Source: G965218495 sp965218495
GTDB lineage: Bacteria > Bacteroidota > Rhodothermia > Rhodothermales > Bin80
Direction: 5' to 3'
DNA: 64,000 nt
NCBI GenBank assembly: GCA_965218495.1
Contig: OZ244626.1
Coordinates: forward strand, 248,001 to 312,000
Part shown: in pieces, positions 7,907 to 16,315 of the stretch
Numbering within the stretch: the first letter of the stretch is position 1
How the letters are laid out: the number at the start of each line of letters is the position of its first letter
The notes under the pieces: model-generated
The model's input: the letters and a program-made list of their open reading frames with translations, nothing else
Database searches by the model: none
What the model was told of the DNA's origin: nothing
Translations under genes and position numbers: made by a program

Positions 7907-10066
7907 ATGCAACGTCTCGGCGCCATCGCTTCGCTCGCATTTGCTTCGCTCTTTTGCGCAGCCTGCAGCCAACCAGGGGAGGAATTGCCGGAGCCCTCGC
8001 GCCTTGTAGCTATGAATCTGGCAGCGCATCCAGACGACGAGGACGGTGCGACCATGCACTACTATCGGCAGGCCAAGAACTACCGCGTATACAGCGTCAT
8101 CTTTACCCGTGGAGAGGGCGGGCAGAACGAGATAGGCCCCGAGCTCTATGAGGCGCTGGGAGCGATTCGTTCCGAAGAGACCGAAAAAGCTGCACGAAGT
8201 CTGGGCACCCAAGTACATTTCTTGAATTTCTATGACTTCGGGTACTCCAAGACCGCTGAAGAGACGTTCGAGGCATGGGGTGGCCGCGAAAAGGTAACCG
8301 CTGAGCTTGTGCATATCATACGCCGGTTGCGGCCGGATGTGATCTTTACCAACCACGACACGGTGACAGTAGGCCCGGCGCGGCAGCATGGGCATCACCA
8401 GGCTGTCGGTATCGCTGCGTATGATGCATTCGCGCTGGCAGCAGATTCCGGATTCTATCTGGAGCAGTTGGAGGCTCCCAGCGTGGAGGTTTGGCAGCCC
8501 AGACGTTTGTACCTGCGGCACTGGCGCATGCCGGAGTCATACGATGCTATCGTACCTGTGGGAGACCGCAACCCGACTGCAGGAGACTCCTATGCCGCGG
8601 GTGCCGCGGATGCGATTGGGTTTCATGCGTCGCAGGGGATGGGGCAATTCGCCGAGCGCGTTGCCGGGCTAAGCGCCAACCACTTTTCCCTATTGCGATC
8701 TGTTGACACACCGCCGGCAGGCGGTGACCTCTTCGCGGCGCTGGTGCCTCAGGCGTCGATAGCTCCGCATATTACCTATATGATAGATTCTGGGCGCATC
8801 GAGCCTCTTGCTACAGATCTGCTCACCGTTAATGACGCGCTCGTGGTCCGGGGCCAGGAGGTTTCGCTGACGTGGGCGGCGACTGAAGATGCACGCTTGG
8901 AACTTACCGGCGCCCTAGATACGGTGCTAACGACGAGTCCTGTCACGCTTCGCATTCCGCGCGATGCCCACTCTACCCGACCGGCGAAAGTGTATCAATA
9001 CGGCAGGCAAAAGAATCATCCGCCCCTAGTCTACAAGGTTTTTGAGGATGACGTGCCTTCGCCCGCGTACGCCGGATATCTTCCGCTCCACATTGCACCG
9101 CCGGTTCATATAGAGCCCGCCAATGCGGTTGTACGCCTTAGACCCGGGGACAACCAGGTACCGTATCGTGCGCACGTTTTAGACGAAAAGCTGGAGGAGA
9201 TCCGGATTTCGATCAGTGTTTCCCGCCAAGGTTCCACTTTGCCGCTTTACGAAGGCTCTGTCCGTCTGACCGCGAGGCCAAAAATGGAAGGCTCCTTGGG
9301 CGTGCCGCTGCCCGGCGATCTTCCACACGGGGACTATGCCATAAATGTGCGCGGTCCCGGCGACGCCGGCTTCAGCATTGTCGGGCGCGTTTTCGAAGTG
9401 CAGGTGGCGCCGGGGCTTAAGGTCGGAGTGGTAACTAGCTACGACGATACCCTGCCGGCGGCGCTTGAAGCGCTCGGTGTGGACTTCGTCATGCTTGACT
9501 CCATGGCGCTGGCCACAGCCGCTTTTGAGGGTCTCCATACCATCATTCTGGACATCCGGAGCTACCTCGTGAGGACGGACTTGCGGCAAAGCAACGATGC
9601 GCTAATTGGCTGGGTCCATGGCGGTGGACACCTGATGGTCAACTACCACAAGACGTTTGAATGGAACAGCCAGGACGGCTCCTCGCTGGCGCCGCTCAGG
9701 CTGGAGCTCGGGCGCAGTCGCGTCACTCGCGAAGATGCCCCGGTCCGGGTACAGAACCCCAGCCATCCCGTGATGCGCTGGCCCAACGTGATTGGGCCGG
9801 ACGCGTGGGACGGATGGGTGCAAGAGCGTGGCTTGTACTTTCCTGAGACATGGGATCCTGCGTACGAGGAGCTCTTTTGTATGAATGACCCGGGCGAGCC
9901 ATCCCACTGTGGTTCGACGCTGCTAGCCTCAGTAGGAAAAGGGACGTACCTCTATACCGCATTGGGATTGTACCGGCAGCTTAAGGTGCATCATCCCGGA
10001 GCTTATGCCCTATTCGCAAACATGATTAGCCTTCCGCGGGCTCGCCATGAATTGAGCAATTTCTGA
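7907..10066 (+). CDS. PIG-L (LmbE) family deacetylase lipoprotein with C-terminal extension
   Basis: 719 aa from ATG 7907; the open frame reaches a GTG at 7883, but ATG 7907 puts a lipoprotein signal (LFCAACSQPG) at the N-terminus. The LmbE domain follows: AAHPDDED (metal-binding HPDD), RGEGGQNEIG, and HGHHQAVG (third metal ligand), about residues 30-230. This zinc hydrolase fold removes N-acetyl groups from GlcNAc-type sugars. The remaining 450 residues are larger than the catalytic domain; the last part (IILDIRSYL, GWVHGGGHLMVNYHKTFEWN) resembles a ThuA/glutamine-amidotransferase-like fold, as in other large Bacteroidota PIG-L proteins. Likely acts in the periplasm on glycans. Confidence 0.9.
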   Translation: MQRLGAIASLAFASLFCAACSQPGEELPEPSRLVAMNLAAHPDDEDGATMHYYRQAKNYRVYSVIFTRGEGGQNEIGPELYEALGAIRSEETEKAARSLGTQVHFLNFYDFGYSKTAEETFEAWGGREKVTAELVHIIRRLRPDVIFTNHDTVTVGPARQHGHHQAVGIAAYDAFALAADSGFYLEQLEAPSVEVWQPRRLYLRHWRMPESYDAIVPVGDRNPTAGDSYAAGAADAIGFHASQGMGQFAERVAGLSANHFSLLRSVDTPPAGGDLFAALVPQASIAPHITYMIDSGRIEPLATDLLTVNDALVVRGQEVSLTWAATEDARLELTGALDTVLTTSPVTLRIPRDAHSTRPAKVYQYGRQKNHPPLVYKVFEDDVPSPAYAGYLPLHIAPPVHIEPANAVVRLRPGDNQVPYRAHVLDEKLEEIRISISVSRQGSTLPLYEGSVRLTARPKMEGSLGVPLPGDLPHGDYAINVRGPGDAGFSIVGRVFEVQVAPGLKVGVVTSYDDTLPAALEALGVDFVMLDSMALATAAFEGLHTIILDIRSYLVRTDLRQSNDALIGWVHGGGHLMVNYHKTFEWNSQDGSSLAPLRLELGRSRVTREDAPVRVQNPSHPVMRWPNVIGPDAWDGWVQERGLYFPETWDPAYEELFCMNDPGEPSHCGSTLLASVGKGTYLYTALGLYRQLKVHHPGAYALFANMISLPRARHELSNF

Positions 10067-10239
10067 TCCAAGTGGTAGCAGTGGATGCCTAAGAACGTAT
10101 TGGTCGAGCCAGTGGCAATTGCCTCACGATTGGTTTGAAAGCGCCTCTGGTTGCGTGTATTCTGAGCCGCGAACCGCGATTGTGCGAGCCAGCCCGTCCT
10201 AATTGTCCATGCGTCCAGTACAATCGTTTCCTGGGTGGA

Positions 10240-10426
10240 TTCTCGCGTACGTTGTAGAAGCTGGCCTGCGTAAACAGGGCATGAAACAGATTGGCGTTTT
10301 TCGTCTGGCACAGACCGCGTGTCTGGCGGTGGCCTCAGAGGTACTTTACAACCTCGAGCGCACGCCCCGCCCGTGCACGGATTCGATTGATCGCTTTGTC
10401 GAATTGCTGGGCCTTATTCGTTAACG
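10240..10426 (-). pseudogene. Remnant of IS5-family transposase C-terminus
   Basis: Read on the minus strand, one frame gives QFDKAINRIRARAGRALEVV, then KYL, a TGA stop, GHRQTRGLCQTKNANLFHALF and FYNVRE. This matches the C-terminal pattern of IS5-family transposases (RIRARVEHxFxVVKxxxGxxKTRxxGLxKNxxxLFxLFALxNLxxVR). The internal stop and substitutions show it is dead, and no other part of the element is recognisable nearby. The match is from memory of the family pattern. Confidence 0.5.
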
Positions 10427-12371
10427 CTCACGCGGGAGGTTTTACGCAACGTGCTTCGCGCCTCGATTTATCATTGTTGCGTGCGGTCTTCATGCACGAC
10501 CCTTGACGCGGCAGGTCATTCCTTGTTGCGCAGGATCTGCACCATTATCGCCGCGTCATCTAGGTTGGTAGGCGACACCCCAACAATGTGGACGTTTGCA
10601 TTGCTGTCGGTGCCAATGGGGCCCTTCATTCGATGATTCCTCTTTTGGTGGGTCTCGTCCTGGGATCCCTTCGCCGCGCCATGTGCTTCGCCCTTTGCGG
10701 CACCGCAGTGATGGCTGCTTTCTCTGCTGCGAGCCCGCGTACCGCTAACCCATGTGTCTCCGAGTGCTCCTGACCGAGACTGGGCGGCTCTCTGGTAAAT
10801 TCAGGCAGCTGCAGCCAGTGCCTAAATGTGCAGATCATGGCGTCTGCGGGAGCAACGTCCTACCGCAGTCCAGAAAAGCGGCACAGAGTTAAGTTGTCGC
10901 ATTGGACATCGTCCATGCCTGGGTACACCTAGCAAGGCCGGTGCAGCAGGAAGCCTACCCGCAGAATCAGCTCGAGAAATATGAGCGGCGCCCGCTGTCT
11001 CTCTTCTGATAGCGTGACGTAGCTCCGCAAGTACTATTCTCAGCGGCAATGCGCGCTTGGTGCACCGGCCGATGCACTCGGGTAATTTGATCTAGAGATG
11101 ATAGGTACGGTCAAGAGTTGGCGCACCGAAGCCAATTGTACGTCAAGGGATCCTTCCGAATGGTTCAAATACTTGAACCTGCACTGCTTGTGGACTCTAT
11201 TGCTCGTGTGGTGGGGCGCGACTTTTTTGAATTGCGCATCGGCGCAATCAGGCAGGCGAGGGTACCCAGGCCTGAACCGCTCCAACAGGACGAATTCCAC
11301 GCTACGTTGGTCCGTTGCCTCACTGTTGTCAGGGGCAGCGCGTTGGCTGCGTAGGTAAGGAAGATCGCACCGCCCGTCGATTGTCCAAGTGCGGGCTGCG
11401 TTCGGATGCGCGTTCCGGATCTTTGCACACCGCATGAGCACCGCTCTTGAGAATCAGGAATGGCGAGCATTGTGAGGGCCTAATCTCGGAGCGTTTCTTC
11501 GATCATTTCACAGGGCTTGGCCCGGATGCGTCGCTGATGTGGCTGGCGGCCGGGAACCGGCCGTCGCACAGGGAAAACTGCGAAGAGACTGTTGGCACAA
11601 TGATAGTGCAGGGTATGCGGCAGGGGAGTAGCGCTGCAAGATGAATCGACAACGATTCTAGACAGTGAGCCTCAGGTGTGGTATTTTGGGACTGTGCCAA
11701 CAGCACCTGCCATGAACCGGAAGCAAAAAAGAGACCTGATAATGGCTTTGGGCATCCTGGCTGTCGTAACGGTAGTGATCGTCATCGCCGTGCGCCTAAT
11801 AGGGTAGTTTTGCCCACTGGCCGAAGGGGCATATTGAATGCAGGCGTTCTCTCGGATACGTCGGGGGCTGCCAAGACCTCTTGTAGCCGTTTCTCCGGTT
11901 ATCTGAGTGGTGTTCGCGCAACACTTTCGCGGGTTCTCCGCCCGCAGGCGATCTCTGCTGCTTTTAGCAAAGTGCGCAAATCCAGCAGTGAGTTCCCTTT
12001 AGCACGTAGCGGGGCGGCTGCGACCATGCTGCCTGCACGGTCACAGGCTTCGCTGCAAAGTGCAGGGTATGCCATAGGAAACTCTCCAGTACTCGCAGCA
12101 CGCCGAAATCGGCGTTGGAAGATGGTCTGCAGTGTGCTAATCGACAGCGTGGCAGAAACGCCAATGCTGCCCTATTGGGGAATGCCGCTCTAGTTCAGCG
12201 TGCCCATGAGGCGTCTGGTGGGAGCTGCGCCCTACTTGAGCCATCGGATTGACGCCGTGTAGCCTTCCAGATGGGGAACATGAGTCCACGACATATTCTG
12301 CGGTGCAGTCTCATGGTCGTTACAGCCGCCATTATGGCCAGGCCCGGTGGTGTGCGCCTGAATGGGTAGGC
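10427..12371. other. Gene-poor region, about 1.9 kb
   Basis: Apart from the small membrane ORF at 11712, no frame on either strand shows a recognisable domain, signal peptide or steady coding pattern. The open frames present (for example 11040-11441 minus, 11678-12193 plus) look like chance frames in GC-rich DNA. Next to an IS remnant, this is most likely decayed coding or mobile-element DNA. Confidence 0.5.
11712..11807 (+). CDS. Candidate small single-pass membrane protein (31 aa)
   Basis: An ATG at 11712 opens a 31-codon frame: a basic start (MNRKQKRD) followed by an unbroken hydrophobic segment of about 20 residues (LIMALGILAVVTVVIVIAVR) and a TAG at 11805. This is the layout of a small membrane protein with its N-terminus inside. 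An in-frame GTG at 11694 would add six residues (MPTAPA). No good ribosome-binding site is seen, and the surrounding DNA is gene-poor, so it may be chance. Confidence 0.35.
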   Translation: MNRKQKRDLIMALGILAVVTVVIVIAVRLIG

Positions 12372-12722
12372 CTAGCAGCACTGGTCGCACGGGCACATCG
12401 CACGCAGCCGACCCCATGTGTATATGCCGCTGTTGTGGCCATCATCCCATGTGAGGCGCAGTCCGATGCTGCCAGCCACCTCAACCTTGACCCTGCGCCA
12501 TTGTACAAGTGCCGGGACCCGAAAGATGGCCGGGTCCGGCAGCAAATGCATCTTCTCGTGGCCTTGGCACCCGGCACATGGGCACGCGCGCCGCAGCCCG
12601 TCCAACGGGAATGTGCCTATGTGACCATCCTTCCAGGATATGACAAACTCCTGCGCCCCGTGATCTACGGTGATGCGCGCAGGTGTGTGCGAAGGTTGCA
12701 GCGGTGCGCCGCGAGAACGCAC
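12372..12722 (-). CDS. DUF971 (GBBH-like N-terminal domain) protein
   Basis: 116 aa. The DUF971 pattern is clear: VDHGAQEFVISWKDGHIGTFPLDGLRRACPCAGC in the first half and LTWDDGHNSGIYTWGRLRAMCPC at the end. The two CPC-type cysteine groups suit metal binding. This domain occurs alone and at the N-terminus of gamma-butyrobetaine hydroxylase; stand-alone members are often near iron-sulphur or Mrp-type genes and their role is not settled. The GTG start lies 4 bases after the stop of the ECF sigma gene, with AGGA just upstream, so the two are almost certainly co-transcribed. Confidence 0.85.
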   Translation of the reverse strand: MRSRGAPLQPSHTPARITVDHGAQEFVISWKDGHIGTFPLDGLRRACPCAGCQGHEKMHLLPDPAIFRVPALVQWRRVKVEVAGSIGLRLTWDDGHNSGIYTWGRLRAMCPCDQCC

Positions 12723-12726
12723 AGTC

Positions 12727-13407
12727 CTAATGAGAGACTTCGGCTTCCTCCTCTTCGGCCCAGAACGGGTAGATGTCCTTTAAGAGCCCCTGAAGTTTTG
12801 TACGGCCACGGTTTATGCGGCTTTTAACCGTGCCCATCGGCAGGCCTGTGATGGAAGCGATCTCTTCATAGGATAGCTGCTGAACATCGCGCAGCACAAC
12901 CACCTCGCGGAAGTTGGGCGGGATCCGGTTCAGGGCTTCCTGAATGTACTTATCCTGCAACGTGCTTTCAGTGTGTTTGTCTGGGGAAAATGACTCGTCA
13001 GGAATGGCCATTTCGTACTCTTCGTTGTCGCGGTTTACAGACTGGATTGAGTACATGCGACGGCGCTTGCGCTTACGGTATTCGCTACGCGCAAGGTTTC
13101 CTGCTATCGTGTACAGCCACGTGGAAAACTTCGCGATTCGCACATAGGAATGGCGATTGCGGTGAACGCGCATGTACGTCTCCTGCAGAAGGTCCTCACA
13201 GCGCTTCGTGTCGCCAAGAAAACTGTACAGATAGTGCATCAGGCGCTCACTGTAGCGGTCGAAGAGGATCTTGAATGCGTCCTCCGTACCCGCCTGGAAG
13301 TACTCCATCAGATCCTCGTCCGGCATGAGCTGGAGCTGCTCCAGCCGAGTCAAGGCCTTCCGTTGGCGATCTTCCGTCGACTTGCGTATGATACGTGCTA
13401 TGGCCAT
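12727..13407 (-). CDS. ECF-type RNA polymerase sigma factor
   Basis: 226 aa. Region 2 runs from about residue 40 to 115: AFKILFDRYSERLMHYLYSFLG, the core-binding helix EDLLQETYMRVHRN and the -10 recognition part KFSTWLYTIAGNLARSEYRKRKRR. A linker follows, then region 4 near 165-215 with the helix-turn-helix LSYEEIASITGLPMGTVKSRINRGRTKL. No anti-sigma gene is seen next to it; a DUF971 gene follows and a decayed copy of the sigma gene precedes it. The acidic tail (EEEEAEVSH) is a small extension. It directs polymerase to an alternative set of promoters that cannot be named here. Confidence 0.95.
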   Translation of the reverse strand: MAIARIIRKSTEDRQRKALTRLEQLQLMPDEDLMEYFQAGTEDAFKILFDRYSERLMHYLYSFLGDTKRCEDLLQETYMRVHRNRHSYVRIAKFSTWLYTIAGNLARSEYRKRKRRRMYSIQSVNRDNEEYEMAIPDESFSPDKHTESTLQDKYIQEALNRIPPNFREVVVLRDVQQLSYEEIASITGLPMGTVKSRINRGRTKLQGLLKDIYPFWAEEEEAEVSH

Positions 13408-13518
13408 TCTACTATTGGTGTCGAATTTAATTGTCTCTGCCTACAAGGATTACCACTTATCCGATAGCAGTACGCAAAACCGCGAACTTCGTTACGCTCT
13501 ACATGTACCATTAGATTG

Positions 13519-14055
13519 TCATCGCTTGTAGACAGTAAATATAAGGCCGCGCCGGCAAAAGAGGCTCTGTAGACTTGTCCCTTCACAAATCTTTGCGTTG
13601 CTACGGGCCTTCTGCTTTTCGAAATTGCCGGGCGCAAGGTTGTCTGGTGTAGAGTACAGCCACGCACAATATGTGTCGCTGCGCCGATAGGTCTGGTAGT
13701 TTCGGCAAACGAGCGAGAGTGTCTGCTGCGGAAATTTCTTGCTGCACTTCGTACTATGCAAGAAGCCGTACAACAAGGCCGTCAGGCGCTCGTTGAAGCG
13801 TCTGGTGTGGACGGTAACCCCGCCCTGCGTGCCCGCCTGGCCGTTCACCGTCAGGTCCTCGTCCCTTACCAGCTGGAGCCCGTCGTGCCAACGGGAGGCG
13901 CTGTGCTGCATCTTTTCCGTCAATTCGAGCACGAATGCCTGTTGTAGGAGCTGCATTACGTGGTACCTGCTTGCAAGCTTTGCCTTTTTGCGCCGGTAGT
14001 ATGCAAGAGCGTGAACTTCCTTGCTCTCTCCGCATTGAAACGGGTTGCCGCGCAT
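13519..14055 (-). pseudogene. Decayed tandem copy of the ECF sigma factor
   Basis: The open frame (178 codons from ATG 14055; the original start was probably ATG 13956) aligns without gaps to residues 25-117 of the intact sigma factor just downstream: LQLVRDEDL against LQLMPDEDL, QAGT, RFNERLTALLYGFL against RYSERLMHYLYSFL, WLYSTPDNLA against WLYTIAGNLA. I count about 37 identities in 93 positions. Key residues are lost (DLLQET has become KFPQQT) and region 4 is missing altogether, so it cannot work as a sigma factor. The frame is still open, so a truncated product could be made, but decay is the simpler reading. Confidence 0.75.
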
Positions 14056-14113
14056 TTTAGTACGTCAAATCTAAAAAGCGCACTATTGTCGTCGCTCGAA
14101 TTTCCCTCTAATT

Positions 14114-14134
14114 CTGTGCCAAGATTTGGCACAG
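14114..14134. repeat. Perfect inverted repeat, 9-bp arms
   Basis: CTGTGCCAA and TTGGCACAG separated by GAT. It lies between the decayed sigma copy and the lipoprotein gene at 14333, and a second hairpin follows 10 bases later. It could be an operator or a hairpin in RNA; no T-run follows it. Confidence 0.7.
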
Positions 14135-14144
14135 TAAAAGCTAC

Positions 14145-14164
14145 GGCTTTGTAGCGACAAAGCC
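14145..14164. repeat. Perfect inverted repeat, 8-bp arms
   Basis: GGCTTTGT and ACAAAGCC separated by AGCG. It is the second of two tandem hairpins upstream of the lipoprotein gene at 14333. It lacks a following T-run on either strand, so it is not a standard terminator. Confidence 0.7.
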
Positions 14165-14332
14165 TTGAAGAGCAAGGTTGTTAGGCTACGGGCGCCATGC
14201 GCGATACCAATCTGGCATAGAAGCCCGCTTGTCTCTGTCCCCGATGGGGTTTTGGGCGCAGAAGGTGCTGCATGTGGCCCGATCTTTGCCGTTGGTTCCG
14301 GTAACGCATTCCACTCCAAACAAAGTAATGTC

Positions 14333-14851
14333 ATGCAACGACCAATGGTTATAGGAATTGCGGCTATCCTGCTGGCCGGCTGCGTAGAAGCTGTTGGCCC
14401 TGTTGGCCCTCCGGGCAACGCGAACGTTCATTCGGTAACAATCAGCTTTTCGCTCCAGGATGCGGCCCTCAACGGCAGCGTTGCATCCCAAGGATACCAG
14501 GTGCCGGACATAACCCCGTCAGTGGTGGATCGCGGCGCGGTACTTGTGTACTTCAGGGACCAGCGCACATGGACGGCGCTACCGTTCACGGTTGGCATTG
14601 AGAGTTCCGATGTAGTGGCGGTCGACTATACCTTTACTATGGGGTATGCCTACGACGATGGCTTCGTGGAGATCTTTATTGAGGCCTCCACAGATGACGA
14701 AGTCATCTGGAGCGACATCGTGAACCTGCTGCCAGAGGAGTACATCATGAAGGTGGTCGTAATCGATGGATTCGACGCGGCGCGAGAGGCCGGGCTTGAT
14801 CCAGCGGACTACGGGGCAGTCCAGGCGTTCTACGGTCTTGATGCACATTGA
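14333..14851 (+). CDS. Putative lipoprotein with short collagen-like motif
   Basis: 172 aa from ATG 14333; the frame is open further upstream to 14165, but this start gives a clean lipoprotein signal (VIGIAAILLAGC). Right after the lipid cysteine comes VEAVGPVGPPGNAN, a short Gly-Pro-rich stretch common in Bacteroidota lipoproteins. The rest is beta-rich (VTISFSLQDAALNG, GAVLVYFRDQRTWTALPF) and ends in a conserved-looking Asp/Tyr-rich segment (DPADYGAVQAFYG). Likely on the cell surface or periplasmic; function unknown. Two hairpins lie 170-220 bases upstream. Confidence 0.8.
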   Translation: MQRPMVIGIAAILLAGCVEAVGPVGPPGNANVHSVTISFSLQDAALNGSVASQGYQVPDITPSVVDRGAVLVYFRDQRTWTALPFTVGIESSDVVAVDYTFTMGYAYDDGFVEIFIEASTDDEVIWSDIVNLLPEEYIMKVVVIDGFDAAREAGLDPADYGAVQAFYGLDAH

Positions 14852-14894
14852 CGGGTTTTGGTGCTAGCGCCTTCGTGCTAACTGACCAGGTGCC

Positions 14895-15173
14895 ATGGTC
14901 GATCCCCTTGCATATCCAATCGACGGCGTGCTTGATTTGCATGTCTTCAGTCCACGCGAGGCCCGTAGTGTCGTTCAGGAATACCTCAGGGAGTGTCGGG
15001 CGCGTGGCATTCTGCGAGTGCGGATTATCCACGGCAAGGGGCGCTCCGTGTTGCGGGGCATGGTGCACCGCCTGTTCGACGCGGACCCGGCGGTGCTGGA
15101 GTACCACGCCGCAGGGGACCGAAGCGGCTGGGGCGCGACAATCGTCTACCTATCACCCTTGGAAGGTGGCTGA
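14895..15173 (+). CDS. Stand-alone Smr domain protein
   Basis: 92 aa, essentially one Smr (MutS2 C-terminal) domain: DLHVFSPREARSVVQEYL at residues 14-31, the signature RIIHGKGRSVLRGMV near 43-57, and the closing strand GWGATIVYL. Smr domains nick DNA or RNA; the first motif reads DLHVF in place of the common DLHG, which is an accepted variant. It starts 43 bases after the lipoprotein gene and ends 5 bases before the convergent mdh stop. Confidence 0.92.
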   Translation: MVDPLAYPIDGVLDLHVFSPREARSVVQEYLRECRARGILRVRIIHGKGRSVLRGMVHRLFDADPAVLEYHAAGDRSGWGATIVYLSPLEGG

Positions 15174-15177
15174 CGAC

Positions 15178-16122
15178 CTACTGCTGGCTGCTTTGGATTC
15201 GTCGCAGGGCATCCAAGTTCGAGCGAACGTGTGATGCTGATTGGCGCAGGAGTGTGCTTTCTTCGCTACTTAGCTCGACCTCAATGATGTCCTCCACGCC
15301 ATTTCGGCCGAGGCGTACGGGCACCCCTATGAAGAGGTCGTTATAGCCGTATTCGCCTTTAAGCATGACGGCGCAGGGTAAGATGCGCTTGGAATCCTTG
15401 ACGACAGCTTCGACCATCTCGGCGGCCCCGGCACCGGGAGCGTACCATGCTGAAGTGCCCATCAGCTTCACGAGTTCGCCACCTCCTTTCTTGACCCGCT
15501 CGATGATAGCGTGCGTACGGTCTGCGTCCAGGAGCTCGGCCAAGGGAATCCCGCCAACAGTAGTGTAACGGGGTAGTGGGACCATGGTATCGCCATGGCC
15601 TCCCATCAAGAGCGCCTGAATGTCCTTCACGGAGACGCGCAGCTCCGTCGAAAGGAAGCAGCGGAAGCGTGCTGTATCGAGCACTCCAGCCATACCCATG
15701 ATACGGTGGCTCGGGAAACCGCTAGCCATGTATGCCACGTAGGCCATGACATCCAGTGGATTCGAAACCACGATGATGATGGCATCCGGGCTCTGTGCCG
15801 CAATGGCCTCCGTAACCGAGCGAACGATCTTTGCGTTGATGGACAAGAGGTCGTCGCGGCTCATTCCGGGCTTCCGGGGTACGCCCGACGTAATGACGCA
15901 GATGTCGGATCCGGCAGTCGCGGAATAGTCACTCGTCGACCCTGTCACGCGCGTGTCGAAGCCGTGAATCGGCGCCGATTCTGCAAGGTCCAGTGCCTTG
16001 CCCTCGGACAGCCCGGGCTTAATGTCAATGAGAACAACCTCGTTGACCATGTCTTTTCGCGCTACGCACTCCGCCACGGTCGCACCGACGTTGCCTGCCC
16101 CTACTACGGTTACCTTGCTCAT
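15178..16122 (-). CDS. mdh: Malate dehydrogenase
   Basis: Oxidises malate to oxaloacetate with NAD in the TCA cycle. 314 aa from ATG 16122 (the frame opens at 16161, but the NAD-binding strand MSKVTVVGAGNVGATVAE begins here). Signatures: the acidic residue of the NAD site in VVLIDIKPG, the substrate loop arginines in GVPRKPGMSRDDLL, VVSNPLDVMAYV, MAGVLDTARFR, and the catalytic His in MGGHGDTMVPLP. This is the LDH-like malate dehydrogenase type common in Bacteroidota. Convergent with the Smr gene. Confidence 0.96.
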   Translation of the reverse strand: MSKVTVVGAGNVGATVAECVARKDMVNEVVLIDIKPGLSEGKALDLAESAPIHGFDTRVTGSTSDYSATAGSDICVITSGVPRKPGMSRDDLLSINAKIVRSVTEAIAAQSPDAIIIVVSNPLDVMAYVAYMASGFPSHRIMGMAGVLDTARFRCFLSTELRVSVKDIQALLMGGHGDTMVPLPRYTTVGGIPLAELLDADRTHAIIERVKKGGGELVKLMGTSAWYAPGAGAAEMVEAVVKDSKRILPCAVMLKGEYGYNDLFIGVPVRLGRNGVEDIIEVELSSEESTLLRQSASHVRSNLDALRRIQSSQQ

Positions 16123-16315
16123 GCCAACTCCGGCTATTGATGAGTAGTCCGAAAATACCAAATTCCAGCTTCAGCACCCCTGGGCGCAAGAGCGTGCAGG
16201 CCCGCTGCGGTGGCATATCCCATACCTTAAGCCACTATGCTATCGGCGAAGCTGGTGAGGTTCGGCCTAAAATCCGTCCGGCAGTGACACACTGTTGTCA
16301 GCGGTGCAGGCTAAA

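Noticed and set aside
11040..12193. Long open frames on both strands of the gene-poor region
   Set aside because: They lack any recognisable motif, overlap one another on both strands and have Ser/Arg/Ala-rich composition typical of chance frames in GC-rich DNA.
13739..13999. Plus-strand frame opposite the decayed sigma copy
   Set aside because: It is the antisense of a region with clear homology to the sigma factor.
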